Positions 1 to 9,797 of a stretch of DNA of 64,000 nt are shown here, piece by piece; within the stretch, counting starts at the first letter, position 1; each line of letters starts with the position of its first letter. The stretch is from contig NZ_AAXY01000007.1 of NCBI RefSeq assembly GCF_000169375.1, positions 1 through 64,000 on the forward strand, read 5' to 3'. The stretch comes from Marinobacter sp. ELB17. GTDB lineage: Bacteria; Pseudomonadota; Gammaproteobacteria; Pseudomonadales; Oleiphilaceae. A program made the translations under genes and the position numbers. The notes beneath the pieces were generated by a model. It ran no database searches. It had not been told where the DNA came from and saw only the letters and a program-made list of their open reading frames with translations.

Positions 1-734
<734 letters not shown>

Positions 735-911
735 TTATAATTTGACTTGAAACAGTTCCAGTTCACAGAGTTCGATAACAACCCTGCCTATTCGCCGCGA
801 CTTTGCTAAGATGCTATTGTTCATTTTTTAACCATCTCTGAGTAGTCGTGGCGACGCATTATAACAATCGCGCTCCGAGAAATCCGCGCAACAAACACCG
901 CAACTGTAATG

Positions 912-941
912 TTGACGTCTGTTGCCGATGATTCTTATACG
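912..941 (+). promoter_or_regulatory. Candidate sigma-70 promoter for the M23 peptidase gene
   Basis: TTGACG at 912-917 and TATACG at 936-941 are separated by 18 bp, in the 293-bp gap between divergent tyrS and the peptidase gene. The match is reasonable but not perfect, and no transcript data exist. The rest of the gap shows nothing else I can name. Confidence 0.4.
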
Positions 942-1015
942 GTAATCTATCAGCTAGACTATTAAAATCAGATTTAATACAGCGGCACAAGCTGCCGAAA
1001 TATCGACTAAAACGG

Positions 1016-2467
1016 GTGAAATACGTGTTCAAAACATTCCCCAAGACCCACATTACCATCGCAGCAGCGGCCACCGTTGTTGTTACCACTGCCATGCTGA
1101 TGAGCCCGAGTGCGGATGTAGAAGCCAAGCGTATGTCCATCGCACTTGATCTTGAATCGGGCGCAGCCACTACCGTTGTTACTCCTCCTCCTGCGGTACC
1201 AGCATCGTTAGTGCCTGGGGCACAAGCAAAAGCAACCCAAGCATCAAGCACCGCAACCAACCTAAATTCAAACCTGATAACTGCCGTTACGCCTTCGACC
1301 GCACTTACAGCCGAAGCAGAGGAGGCCCTTCTCTCTAGCCCTGGCAAGCCGACCATAGACGTGCAATCGTTTGATGTTCGTTCGGGCGACACCTTGTCGT
1401 CTCTGTTCAAAAAAGCCGGCTTTAATGATGGCATTATGCTGTCGGTTATTCATGGAACAGGCGAAGCCAAGAAACTGCAGCGCCTTTACGCCGGCGAGAC
1501 CCTCCGTTTTGCCACAGATTCTGAAGGATCCCTTGCCGGGGTCGAGCTGCAGCGAAGCAAATTGGAAAGCCTTAGCATTACCCAAGGTGAAGACGGGTTC
1601 ATTGGCAAAAAGGTTGTTCGCGAGCCTGAGGTGCAAACGGCATTTGCTAGTGGCACCGTCGACGGCTCCCTTTACCTGGCTGCCCGTGCTGCAGGAATGG
1701 ACGACCGGCTAACCATGGAAATGGCCGGCATTTTTGGCTGGGACATCGATTTTGTATACGACGTGCGCAAAGGCGATCGCTTTGAAGTGGTTTACGAAGA
1801 CCTGTATCTGGACGGCGAGAAATTTGGCAGTGGACGCATCCTGTCGGCGAACTTCGTTAATCGCGGCGAAGACAACATCGCCATGTTGTACACAGACGCT
1901 CAGGGTGAAACCGATTACTACAGCCCCACTGGCAGCAGTATGCGCAAAGCCTTTTTGCGCGTGCCGCTAAACGCCCGGGTTTCGTCATCCTTTAATTTGC
2001 AGCGTCGGCATCCAGTGCTAGATGTAGTCAGGCCCCACGAAGGCACCGACTATGCAGCCCCCCCCGGCACACCCATTAAAGCGGTGGGCAACGGGCGGAT
2101 CAAATTTGCCGGCTGGAAAGGCGGTTACGGCCGTACGGTTGTGTTGTCACACGGCGACAATATTACAACGCTTTATGCCCACATGAGCAAACTTGGCAAA
2201 GGCATCAAAAATGGCGGACGAGTTAAGCAAGGTGAAACCATCGGTTACGTTGGCTCTTCCGGCATGGTCACAGGCCCGCACTTGCACTATGAATTTCGGG
2301 TTAACGGTGCACCGCGCAACTCACGCACCGTTAAGTTGCCAGACGCCAAGCCTATTCCAAAAACCGAACTGGCCCGCTTCAAGAAATTCACTCAGCAACA
2401 GTTGGCACAGCTAGACGATTTGCGCGGTAACGAAAAACAGCCTTTGACTCTGGCTTCAGGGAAATAA
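1016..2467 (+). CDS. Peptidoglycan DD-metalloendopeptidase, OapA/M23 type
   Basis: Predicted envelope murein hydrolase that cuts peptide cross-links. Residues 11-30 form a hydrophobic N-terminal signal-anchor. A low-complexity Ala/Thr/Pro linker follows, then an OapA/LysM-like segment near 116-200 (FDVRSGDTLSSLFKKAGF). The C-terminal M23 domain carries the zinc ligands H341 and D345 (HEGTD), H389 (AHMSK) and the HLH at 422-424. The start is GTG at 1016; no strong Shine-Dalgarno is visible, so a slightly different start is possible. The anmK ATG follows 2 bp after the stop, suggesting a murein remodelling and recycling pair. Family: MepM/YebA-like. The exact bond cleaved cannot be read from the sequence. 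Confidence 0.93.
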   Translation: MKYVFKTFPKTHITIAAAATVVVTTAMLMSPSADVEAKRMSIALDLESGAATTVVTPPPAVPASLVPGAQAKATQASSTATNLNSNLITAVTPSTALTAEAEEALLSSPGKPTIDVQSFDVRSGDTLSSLFKKAGFNDGIMLSVIHGTGEAKKLQRLYAGETLRFATDSEGSLAGVELQRSKLESLSITQGEDGFIGKKVVREPEVQTAFASGTVDGSLYLAARAAGMDDRLTMEMAGIFGWDIDFVYDVRKGDRFEVVYEDLYLDGEKFGSGRILSANFVNRGEDNIAMLYTDAQGETDYYSPTGSSMRKAFLRVPLNARVSSSFNLQRRHPVLDVVRPHEGTDYAAPPGTPIKAVGNGRIKFAGWKGGYGRTVVLSHGDNITTLYAHMSKLGKGIKNGGRVKQGETIGYVGSSGMVTGPHLHYEFRVNGAPRNSRTVKLPDAKPIPKTELARFKKFTQQQLAQLDDLRGNEKQPLTLASGK

Positions 2468-2469
2468 AC

Positions 2470-3567
2470 ATGACCGCCTGGATAGGGCTGATGTCAGGCA
2501 CCAGCATGGACGGCATAGACGCCGCGCTGGTGTCGTTTGAAACCAACACCATAGAATTTCACGCCCGCCACACCTTGGCCTACCCCGCCGAACTTCGATC
2601 CAGGCTAGAACTGGCCGCCCAGAATCACGCAACACCCGACGAGTTGGGTGAGCTGGATACACTGACGGGCCAGTTGTTTGCCAAGGCTGCCAACACCGTT
2701 ATTCAGCAATCCGGCATACCTGTAGAGAGTATTGGCGCGGTGGGCAGCCATGGCCAAACAATACGCCACCAGCCTAGCGGCAGCGCGCCATTTTCCCTGC
2801 AAATTGCTAACCCAAGCATTATCGCCGAGTACACCGGAGTCGCGACCGTTGCCGATTTTCGTCGCCGCGACATGGCCGCTGGAGGGCAAGGCGCGCCGCT
2901 GATGCCACTGTTTCACCAGTCATTTTTCAGCAGCGTAGAGGAAGATCGCTGCATCATCAATTTGGGCGGCATTGCTAATATTACCTGGCTACCGAGAGCC
3001 GGAACAGGAAGCGTTTACGGGTTTGATACAGGCCCGGCCAATGCCCTGTTAGATGCCTGGTGTGCCGACCAGACTGGCCGTCATTTTGACTGTGACGGCC
3101 GCTTGGCCGAAGAAGGTATTGTCAACGAGGCGTTGCTTGGTGATTTTTTTACTGACGCCTACTTTGCAAGCCCGGCACCAAAAAGTACCGGCAAAGAACG
3201 CTTTAATCTAGGCTGGATAAAAACTCGGCTGCAGCGTTACCCAGACTTACGTGCTTCCGATGTGCAGCGCACACTACTACAGCTTACGGTGGTCAGTATT
3301 GCTCGGCAGATGCCACAATCGACGGCGTTTACAGTGTATGTGTGTGGCGGCGGGGCGCTGAACCCCGTGTTGATGCGCGAACTTGCTCGGGCGCTTAGCC
3401 CGGCAGCTGTGTGTAGCACTGAGGAACTGGGGCTCGACCCGCAATGGGTGGAACCCGCAGGATTTGCCTGGTTGGCTCGCCGCACCGTTCTGGGACTGAG
3501 TGGCAATCTACCAGAAGTGACCGGCGCCAGCGGGCCGAGAGTGTTGGGGGCCATCTACCCGGCCTGA
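2470..3567 (+). CDS. anmK: Anhydro-N-acetylmuramic acid kinase
   Basis: Cytoplasmic cell-wall recycling kinase. It opens the 1,6-anhydro ring of anhMurNAc and phosphorylates it to MurNAc-6-phosphate. The 365-residue length matches the family. The N-terminal phosphate-binding signature GLMSGTSMDGIDAALV is at residues 6-21, and further sugar-kinase fold motifs are visible (NLGGIANITWLP, FDTGPANALLD, VCGGGALNP). It follows the M23 hydrolase by 2 bp and is probably co-transcribed, coupling murein cleavage to recycling. It converges on erpA. Confidence 0.96.
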   Translation: MTAWIGLMSGTSMDGIDAALVSFETNTIEFHARHTLAYPAELRSRLELAAQNHATPDELGELDTLTGQLFAKAANTVIQQSGIPVESIGAVGSHGQTIRHQPSGSAPFSLQIANPSIIAEYTGVATVADFRRRDMAAGGQGAPLMPLFHQSFFSSVEEDRCIINLGGIANITWLPRAGTGSVYGFDTGPANALLDAWCADQTGRHFDCDGRLAEEGIVNEALLGDFFTDAYFASPAPKSTGKERFNLGWIKTRLQRYPDLRASDVQRTLLQLTVVSIARQMPQSTAFTVYVCGGGALNPVLMRELARALSPAAVCSTEELGLDPQWVEPAGFAWLARRTVLGLSGNLPEVTGASGPRVLGAIYPA

Positions 3568-3638
3568 TGAATGCCGAGTTCCGACAGTTCATCACGCAAT
3601 GCCGGCAGCCAGTAGACAACGCCAACAGCTCGTTAGAT

Positions 3639-3992
3639 TTAGATGGAGAAGGAACTGCCGCAGCCGCAAGTGGAGCTGGCGTTGGGGTTGTTCACCACAA
3701 ATTGTGATCCCTGTAGACCTTCCAGATAATCGACTGTAGAACCTACCAAGTACTGATAACTCATCGGGTCTACCAGTAGTTTCACGCCGTCGCGCTCGAT
3801 AATTGTGTCTTCATCGTCTTGGGCGTCATCGAATGAAAACCCGTACTGAAAGCCAGAACACCCCCCACCGGTTACATACACCCGCAACTTGAGGTCGGCG
3901 TTGCCTTCTTCATCAATAAGCTCTTTGGCTTTGGCCGCCGCACTGTCACTGAAAAACAGCGGGGCTGATACCTGTTGCTGAACTACGCTCAA
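3639..3992 (-). CDS. erpA: Iron-sulfur cluster insertion protein ErpA
   Basis: A-type Fe-S carrier that delivers clusters to apo-proteins, notably of the isoprenoid pathway. The protein is 117 residues with the three conserved cysteines C45 (GGGCSGF), C109 and C111 (TCGCG at the C-terminus). The long acidic DDAQDDEDT insert is typical of ErpA rather than IscA. It sits between anmK and the DUF6776 gene, as in Pseudomonas. An AGGGGA-type ribosome site lies just upstream of the ATG at 3992. Confidence 0.96.
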   Translation of the reverse strand: MSVVQQQVSAPLFFSDSAAAKAKELIDEEGNADLKLRVYVTGGGCSGFQYGFSFDDAQDDEDTIIERDGVKLLVDPMSYQYLVGSTVDYLEGLQGSQFVVNNPNASSTCGCGSSFSI

Positions 3993-4103
3993 GTTCCCCT
4001 CCGGAATGTTGGCTGAATTTTAATGATTATCGTATTCCTGACTAAAACAATCAACTATTACCAGAGCGCAAACATTGCGCAGCGCGACGCCTCTGCCCAC
4101 GGG

Positions 4104-4832
4104 CTAATTTGCCACCAGTTTGCTCCATAGAAAAGTACGCTTGGCCTGCACGGTTTCGTTACCTTTCGGCTGCGCTACTACTTGCACCTCCAGAGGCTCA
4201 AACCCATCGGGTAATGTGAGTGAGCCGTTAATGTCCTGGAAATAGCGAAAGCGGAACTTGATACCCACATCATCAATCTGTGGCGATACATCACGTAGCG
4301 GGATTGCCTCTGCACTATCACCAGACTGGCCCAACAGATTCACGGCTACCACACCCGACTGATAGAGCTTATTGTTGCCAACCTGGGTCACCACCAGCCG
4401 AAAATCGAAACCGCCCTCGGGGTTTTTATCAATACTCAGGCGGTCAATCTGCAAGCCTTTGGCCACGCTTGCCGGAGCCATGATTTTTTTATAAAAACCC
4501 AGATCCAAGCGCAACTGGGCATTGCTGGTTTCCAGCGCCACAATGCTCTGCCGGGCCTGGGTCAACGCTTGCTCGTCAATCGCCCGCCCACGCTCCAAAC
4601 TTATTTGTTGCTGCCGGGCTGCCTGATACTGTTTGCGCAGTTCTGTCGCAGACGCTTCTAACTGGTCACGCTCAACTTCAACCTGGCCCAAGCGTGCACC
4701 TTCACTATCAGTGCCGTGCTGCACACCGGCCCAGTAGCCGCCGGCCAAAAACGTCCCGCAACCCAGCGCCAACATCAACCTGCGACGGCCAACACCTGCA
4801 CGTTTAATTGTTTGAAGGGCGGAGTTAACCAC
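4104..4832 (-). CDS. DUF6776-type membrane-anchored coiled-coil protein
   Basis: Unknown function. Residues about 18-36 (LMLALGCGTFLAGGYWAG) form one N-terminal membrane segment. A predicted coiled coil rich in Glu/Gln/Arg/Leu follows (about 45-110), then a beta-rich C-terminal domain with FDFRLVVTQVGN and FRFRYFQDINGSLTLPDG. Its place between argC and erpA is conserved in pseudomonads, where the homologue is annotated as a hypothetical protein. It lies 45 bp downstream of argC on the same strand and may be co-transcribed with it. I recognise the family but not a biochemical role. Confidence 0.8.
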   Translation of the reverse strand: MVNSALQTIKRAGVGRRRLMLALGCGTFLAGGYWAGVQHGTDSEGARLGQVEVERDQLEASATELRKQYQAARQQQISLERGRAIDEQALTQARQSIVALETSNAQLRLDLGFYKKIMAPASVAKGLQIDRLSIDKNPEGGFDFRLVVTQVGNNKLYQSGVVAVNLLGQSGDSAEAIPLRDVSPQIDDVGIKFRFRYFQDINGSLTLPDGFEPLEVQVVAQPKGNETVQAKRTFLWSKLVAN

Positions 4833-4877
4833 CCTTGAGCGCCGCGCCAGCAGCCCGATTTACAGCTGTTACGGCTC

Positions 4878-5915
4878 TCATGGCAGCATGGCTGGCGCTT
4901 CCAGGCCCATGGTTTCGGGCAGGCCAAACATGACGTTCATATTCTGTACGGCCTGACCGGCAGCACCCTTCACCAGATTATCAATCACCGAGGTAACAAT
5001 AATCACGTTGCTGTTTTCCTGGCGGTGCAACGCCATGCGGCAGTGATTTGCGCCGCGCACACTGCGGGTTTCCGGGTGACTGCCAAACGGCATTACATCC
5101 ACAAAGGGCTCATCGCGATAACGCTCTTCGTACAACTCCTGCAGCCGGTCAAAATCGCCTGCATTATGCAATTCAGCGTAGAGCGTTGCTTCTATACCGC
5201 GAATCATCGGCACCAAGTGCGGCACAAATGTAACGCCCACCGCTGTTCCTGCGGCCTGGCTCAAGCCTTGGCGAATTTCCGGCAGGTGGCGATGGCCAGA
5301 GGCACCATAGGCTTTGAAACTTTCACCAACCTCGCCATGCAACATACCCACGCTGGCCTGACGGCCCGCACCACTGGAGCCCGATTTGGCGTCGGCAATT
5401 AAGCGGGAGCTGTCTACCAGCCTGTTTTCCAACAAAGGCAGAAAACCCAGTTGCACCGCAGTAGGATAACAACCGGGGTTAGCCACCAGCTGGGCATCAT
5501 GGAGTTCACTACGCACTACTTCGGGCAGACCGTAAACGGCCTTTTCCGCCCACTCCGGACTCTCGTGAGGCATCCCATACCAATTAGCCCACACGTCCAA
5601 ATTTTTCAAGCGGAAATCGGCCGACAAATCCACGACGCGCACACCCGCTGCCATCAACTCCGGCACCATTCGCATGGCTACACCGTGTGGCGTGGCAAAA
5701 AACACCAGATCACATTGGCAAAGCACAGCAACATCGGGTTCTGAAAACGCCAGATCAAAGTGGCCGCGCAGATTTGGGTAAAGGTCAGAAACGGGCATAC
5801 CCGCTTCCGAACGCGAGGTAATGCAATGCACTTGTGCCTGGGGATGCACGGCCAGAACCCTCAACAATTCCACGCCGGTGTATCCGGTGCCACCTACAAT
5901 ACCTACTTTAATCAC
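4878..5915 (-). CDS. argC: N-acetyl-gamma-glutamyl-phosphate reductase
   Basis: Third step of arginine synthesis: NADPH-dependent reduction of N-acetylglutamyl-phosphate to the semialdehyde. The 345-residue protein has the N-terminal Rossmann motif [15 protein letters not shown] and catalytic Cys149 in [10 protein letters not shown] conserved histidine is in the GHRHLPEI segment. The start is GTG at 5915 with GGGAG about 8 nt upstream. The upstream 177 bp separate it from the divergent ClC gene. Confidence 0.97.
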   Translation of the reverse strand: MIKVGIVGGTGYTGVELLRVLAVHPQAQVHCITSRSEAGMPVSDLYPNLRGHFDLAFSEPDVAVLCQCDLVFFATPHGVAMRMVPELMAAGVRVVDLSADFRLKNLDVWANWYGMPHESPEWAEKAVYGLPEVVRSELHDAQLVANPGCYPTAVQLGFLPLLENRLVDSSRLIADAKSGSSGAGRQASVGMLHGEVGESFKAYGASGHRHLPEIRQGLSQAAGTAVGVTFVPHLVPMIRGIEATLYAELHNAGDFDRLQELYEERYRDEPFVDVMPFGSHPETRSVRGANHCRMALHRQENSNVIIVTSVIDNLVKGAAGQAVQNMNVMFGLPETMGLEAPAMLP

Positions 5916-6092
5916 GTTTAAGCTCCCACTCGTCTGTTTCCTGAAATTGCATTTTTAGCCATTATTCTATCATGATAAGCCAACCGCTTATTGCAGCCCT
6001 GACAGGGGTGGCTACAATACCAAAGACAATCTGCGCCGGATTAGTACCGGTATGAGAATCATCAACCGGCCCAGGCCCTGCATGCACCCCTT

Positions 6093-7868
6093 ATGATCCG
6101 TTCCGCACGCCCGCTAATGGCGAAAATGAAAGCCAGTTTCCGGCGCCGGTTATCCGGGGCAGACGCGCTACCTCAACTGGCCGTGCTGGGACTGCTGTCC
6201 GGATTAGTGACCGGCGTGGTGATACTGCTGTTCCGACAGGCGATCGAGTGGCCGCTGGGTTACTTTTTGCCAGGCGATAGTTTCGAATCTTTCGAGCAAC
6301 TACACATCATCACTCGCGGACTGCTGCCACTTGCCGGCGCTCTAACGTTGGGGTTAATGCTGCATCGCTTGGCGATTCACGACCGCAAAGTCGGCATTGT
6401 TCATGTTATGGAACGCCTGAATTATCATCAAGGGTACATTTCCCTGCGCAGCGCCATTGTGCAGTTTGTGTGCGGGGTACTGACCGTTGTCAGTGGCCAG
6501 TCGGCGGGCCGCGAGGGCCCTGCGGTGCATTTGGGCGCGGCTTTTTCGAGCCTGATGGGCCAATGGATGCGGCTACCCAACAACAGCATTCGTACCCTGG
6601 TTGCCTGCGGCTGTGCGGCCGCCATCTCGGCCTCGTTCAACACGCCCATTTCCGGGGTAATCTTCGCGATGGAAGTGGTGATGATGGAATACACGATGGC
6701 TGGCTTCACCCCTATTATTCTAGCCGCGGTGAGCGCGGCCGTAGTGAATCAGGTGGTGTACAGCTCCGAGCCCGCCTTCAGCGTGCCAGCGCTGACCATG
6801 AATTCATTGCTGGAAATACCCTGGATTCTGGTGATCGCCGTCATCATTGGTGTGGCAGCCGCGCTTTTTATCAAGCTGGTGGATGTGATGGGCCGTTTTC
6901 ACCAACGTCCGGTGCTGCTGCGCCTGTGTGTGGCGGGGCTATTGATGGTGCCCTTTGCTCTGCTGATTCCGCAGACCATGGGCATTGGCTACGACACTGT
7001 TAATGATACTATTCACGGTCATCTGGGGTTCTGGCTGTTGCTGGCCGCAGGGATGGCCAAGCTGTTGATTACCTCGACAACCATAGGCCTGGGAATGCCC
7101 AGCGGGGTGATTGGCCCCACGGTCTTTATGGGCGCCACCCTAGGCGGAGCCATGGGTTTGATTGGCGCAAAAATCGCGCCGGAACTAACATCATCGGTGG
7201 GTTTTTACGCCATGTTGGGCATGGGCGCCATGATGGGCGCCGTATTACAGGCGCCGCTAGCGGCACTGATGGCCTTGATGGAGTTAACCCGTAACCCCAA
7301 CATTATCCTGCCGGGAATGCTGATCATTACCACATCGAGCTTGGTCACCAGCGAAGCGTTTGGCTGTAAATCGCTATTTTTGACCATTCTCAAGTCTCAA
7401 GGCCTAAGCTATCAGAACTCTCCGGTCATTCAGGCGTTGCGGCGGGTATCGGTGGCGGCCATCATGGATAAGAGTATCCTCCGCATTCAGCGCAGGCTGA
7501 CGCCTGAGCAAGCCCGCAAGATTCTGAAATCCGAGCCCAAATGGCTAGTGATTGACGGCAGCAACGGACCAACGTCGCTGATGCCGGCGGTAGATCTGGC
7601 ACGTTTTCTGGAGGACAGCGAAAAACTGCTGAAAACCGAAGACCAGCCCCTGCCCGAGCAGATTGATCTGATGAACATACCGGCAAATCGTCGCGATCTG
7701 GCGCCGGTGCAATATCAGGCCACGCTTGAAGAGGCATTGTATGAATTTGATAACAGCAGCGCAGAAGCTCTGTATGTTCAGCGCCACGTGGCGCCAATGA
7801 TCCTGCGAATTCATGGCGTTGTGCTGAAATCAGATATCGAAAGTTATTATCAATATCGGCGGAGTTAA
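6093..7868 (+). CDS. ClC-family chloride channel/transporter with degenerate CBS tail
   Basis: Inner-membrane ClC protein that moves chloride, possibly in exchange for protons. The 591-residue protein carries the gating-glutamate motif GREGPAVHLGA, the pore motif SGVIGPTVFMGA, and a long series of hydrophobic helices up to about residue 440. The cytoplasmic tail (about 450-590) looks like a weak CBS-pair region (VAAIMDKSILRI). The usual N-terminal GSGIP selectivity motif is not visible; the corresponding stretch reads RKVGIVHVMERL, as in a bacterial subgroup. hemJ starts 2 bp after its stop, so the two are probably co-transcribed. Whether it is a channel or an exchanger cannot be decided here. 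Confidence 0.92.
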   Translation: MIRSARPLMAKMKASFRRRLSGADALPQLAVLGLLSGLVTGVVILLFRQAIEWPLGYFLPGDSFESFEQLHIITRGLLPLAGALTLGLMLHRLAIHDRKVGIVHVMERLNYHQGYISLRSAIVQFVCGVLTVVSGQSAGREGPAVHLGAAFSSLMGQWMRLPNNSIRTLVACGCAAAISASFNTPISGVIFAMEVVMMEYTMAGFTPIILAAVSAAVVNQVVYSSEPAFSVPALTMNSLLEIPWILVIAVIIGVAAALFIKLVDVMGRFHQRPVLLRLCVAGLLMVPFALLIPQTMGIGYDTVNDTIHGHLGFWLLLAAGMAKLLITSTTIGLGMPSGVIGPTVFMGATLGGAMGLIGAKIAPELTSSVGFYAMLGMGAMMGAVLQAPLAALMALMELTRNPNIILPGMLIITTSSLVTSEAFGCKSLFLTILKSQGLSYQNSPVIQALRRVSVAAIMDKSILRIQRRLTPEQARKILKSEPKWLVIDGSNGPTSLMPAVDLARFLEDSEKLLKTEDQPLPEQIDLMNIPANRRDLAPVQYQATLEEALYEFDNSSAEALYVQRHVAPMILRIHGVVLKSDIESYYQYRRS

Positions 7869-7870
7869 GC

Positions 7871-8293
7871 ATGCTTTGGATTAAGGCTTTTCACATAATT
7901 TCGATGGTATGCTGGTTTGCCGGCATTTTTTACCTTCCGCGACTATTTGTTTACCACGCGGCCTGCGAAGACGAACCGGGCCGCGAACGCTTCAAAATCA
8001 TGGAGCGCAAGCTGTATCGCGGGATTACCACGCCGTCGATGGTTGCCACCGTATTTTTTGGCGTGTGGCTGATCAGCTATAACGTGTCTGGCTACTTCAG
8101 CCAAGGCTGGTTTCACGTCAAACTCGTATTCGTGGCGCTGTTGATCGTTTATCACTTTTACTGTGGCCACTTGGTCGAAGTGTTCCGCGACGATCGCAAC
8201 ACCCGAGGCCACGTGTTTTACCGCTGGTTTAACGAATTGCCCGTATTTGTGCTGCTGGCAGTGGTTATTCTTGCGGTTGTACGGCCATTCTAG
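7871..8293 (+). CDS. hemJ: Protoporphyrinogen IX oxidase HemJ
   Basis: Small polytopic membrane protein (140 residues) of the HemJ/CopD-like family. It oxidises protoporphyrinogen IX to protoporphyrin IX, the penultimate step of heme synthesis, in bacteria lacking HemG/HemY. About four hydrophobic segments are visible. The conserved early histidine (KAFHIISMVCWFAGIFYLPRL), the MERKLYR segment and the terminal hydrophobic stretch fit the family. It is 2 bp downstream of the ClC gene and upstream of the thiamine genes; hemL, another heme-pathway gene, is at the end of the same run. Confidence 0.93.
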   Translation: MLWIKAFHIISMVCWFAGIFYLPRLFVYHAACEDEPGRERFKIMERKLYRGITTPSMVATVFFGVWLISYNVSGYFSQGWFHVKLVFVALLIVYHFYCGHLVEVFRDDRNTRGHVFYRWFNELPVFVLLAVVILAVVRPF

Positions 8294-8345
8294 GCCGCCA
8301 CTACACGGTTATTCCCAACAACAATCTCAGCGCAAGGAGAGAGCC

Positions 8346-9134
8346 ATCAAACTCCGCAGCCGTCCCCAAGTATTGATTTTGTCCGGGCTGGACCCCTCCG
8401 GTGGTGCCGGTGTGCAAGCCGACATTCAGTCTGTTACCTCTCTGGGCTGTCATCCGCTGCCAGTGCTGACTTGCCTGACCGTGCAAGACACCCGCAACGT
8501 TTATGCTGCGGAGCCGATTGACGCCGATCTGATTCGTCGTCAACTTGAATGCCTGGCTGGCGACACGCCTATTCACGCCATAAAAACCGGCGCCCTGGGT
8601 AATGCTGACGTGGTGGACGTGCTGGTAGAATTTGTCCGCAAACGCCCGCACATACCGTTGATTGTAGACCCTGTAATTAAAGCCGCCGGCGGCGGTGATC
8701 TGGCAGACTCGGAACTCATTAACGCCATGCTGACGCGGCTGTTCCCCCTGGCGGAAATGATCACGCCCAACGGTGTGGAACTGGAATTGCTGACCGGCGA
8801 ACCTGATCCGCAAAAAGCCGCCGCGAAACTCCAGCTGGCTGGCTGCGGTGACGTGTTGGCCACAGGTGGCCACGGCACCGGCGAAGCCATCATCAATGTG
8901 CTGTACCGCCGTGATGCCGAGCCCCAGCGTTGGCATATCGAACGTATTGGTGGCGAATATCACGGTACCGGTTGCACGCTGGCATCCTCTATTGCCGCAG
9001 GCCGTGCCTGCGGCCTGTCGCAGCGCGCTGCTATCGCGCAAGCGCAGAACTACGTGCATCGTGCCATCGTTCAGGCGCTGAAAGTGGGTGAGGGGCAACC
9101 TGTCCCCGATCGGGGGATTCTATGGGAACATTAA
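8346..9134 (+). CDS. thiD: Hydroxymethylpyrimidine/phosphomethylpyrimidine kinase, apparent ATC start
   Basis: Two-step kinase making HMP-pyrophosphate for thiamine synthesis. The protein has the ribokinase-fold signature SGLDPSGGAGVQADIQ at its N-terminus and the anion-hole/catalytic motif HGTGCTLASS near the C-terminus. Length fits the family (about 262 residues). No ATG or GTG lies in frame at a sensible place. The reading frame opens far upstream inside hemJ, but homology begins at KLRSRPQVLIL, directly after ATC at 8346. This ATC has a perfect AAGGAGA at 8334-8340, 5 nt upstream. TTG at 8373 is the alternative start. The 3' end overlaps thiE by 13 bp, so the two are likely translationally coupled. 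No TPP riboswitch fits in the 52-bp gap after hemJ. Confidence 0.9.
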   Translation: MKLRSRPQVLILSGLDPSGGAGVQADIQSVTSLGCHPLPVLTCLTVQDTRNVYAAEPIDADLIRRQLECLAGDTPIHAIKTGALGNADVVDVLVEFVRKRPHIPLIVDPVIKAAGGGDLADSELINAMLTRLFPLAEMITPNGVELELLTGEPDPQKAAAKLQLAGCGDVLATGGHGTGEAIINVLYRRDAEPQRWHIERIGGEYHGTGCTLASSIAAGRACGLSQRAAIAQAQNYVHRAIVQALKVGEGQPVPDRGILWEH

Positions 9135-9784
9135 CGCTGAAACCCGGTCTGTATGCCATTACCGACGGCCACTTAACCCCTGGTGATACACTTATAGCGG
9201 CGGTAGAAGCCGCCCTGGAAGGTGGCGCAGTACTGGTCCAATACCGTGAAAAACACTTGCCGGCAGCAGAACAGCTGCGCCAGGCCAGCGCTCTGCAATC
9301 CGCCTGCAGCAATGCAGGTGTACCGCTACTGATTAATGACAACATCGAGCTGGCCTTGCGGGTGCAAGCAGCCGGCGTGCATCTGGGCCAAGGCGATACC
9401 GCCTTGGCCGACGCTCGGCGCCTGCTCGGTGAACAGGCCATTATTGGCATTACCTGCCACGCCGACTTAGCGTTGGCGCAAGCCGCCTGCGAGCAAGGTG
9501 CAAATTATCTGGCATTTGGCCGGTTTTATCCATCAACCACAAAACCCAACGCTTCTGCGGCCGACACACAGGTACTGGGACTGGCCAAACAGTTCAAGCT
9601 CCCGGTGACCGCCATTGGCGGCATTACCCTGGGCAACGCCGAACCCTTGATTCAGGCTGGCGCCGATTTGCTGGCGGTAGCCGGTGGGCTTTTCAGCACC
9701 GACATGGATGCCACTGCAAAACGCGCCCGCGAATTTAGCCGGCTGTTTGTCCAACATCGTTCTCAATTTTTTCAAAGCATTTAA
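9122..9784 (+). CDS. thiE: Thiamine-phosphate synthase
   Basis: TIM-barrel enzyme that joins HMP-PP and thiazole phosphate to thiamine monophosphate. At 220 residues it matches the family. Visible motifs are GLYAITDG (start), VQYREK for pyrophosphate and substrate contact, [14 protein letters not shown], the flexible loop [10 protein letters not shown], and the phosphate loop AIGGIT. It overlaps thiD by 13 bp; hemL follows 13 bp after its stop, so thiD-thiE-hemL look like one operon. Confidence 0.96.
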   Translation: MGTLTLKPGLYAITDGHLTPGDTLIAAVEAALEGGAVLVQYREKHLPAAEQLRQASALQSACSNAGVPLLINDNIELALRVQAAGVHLGQGDTALADARRLLGEQAIIGITCHADLALAQAACEQGANYLAFGRFYPSTTKPNASAADTQVLGLAKQFKLPVTAIGGITLGNAEPLIQAGADLLAVAGGLFSTDMDATAKRAREFSRLFVQHRSQFFQSI

Positions 9785-9797
9785 CAGGAGCCCAGAC

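Noticed and set aside
8163..8345. In-frame extension of thiD starting at ATG 8163
   Set aside because: These codons lie inside hemJ in another frame and lack ThiD similarity; the strong Shine-Dalgarno is just before ATC 8346.
8294..8345. TPP riboswitch ahead of thiD-thiE
   Set aside because: Only 52 bp separate hemJ and thiD, too short for a THI element, and no conserved CUGAGA-type core is present.
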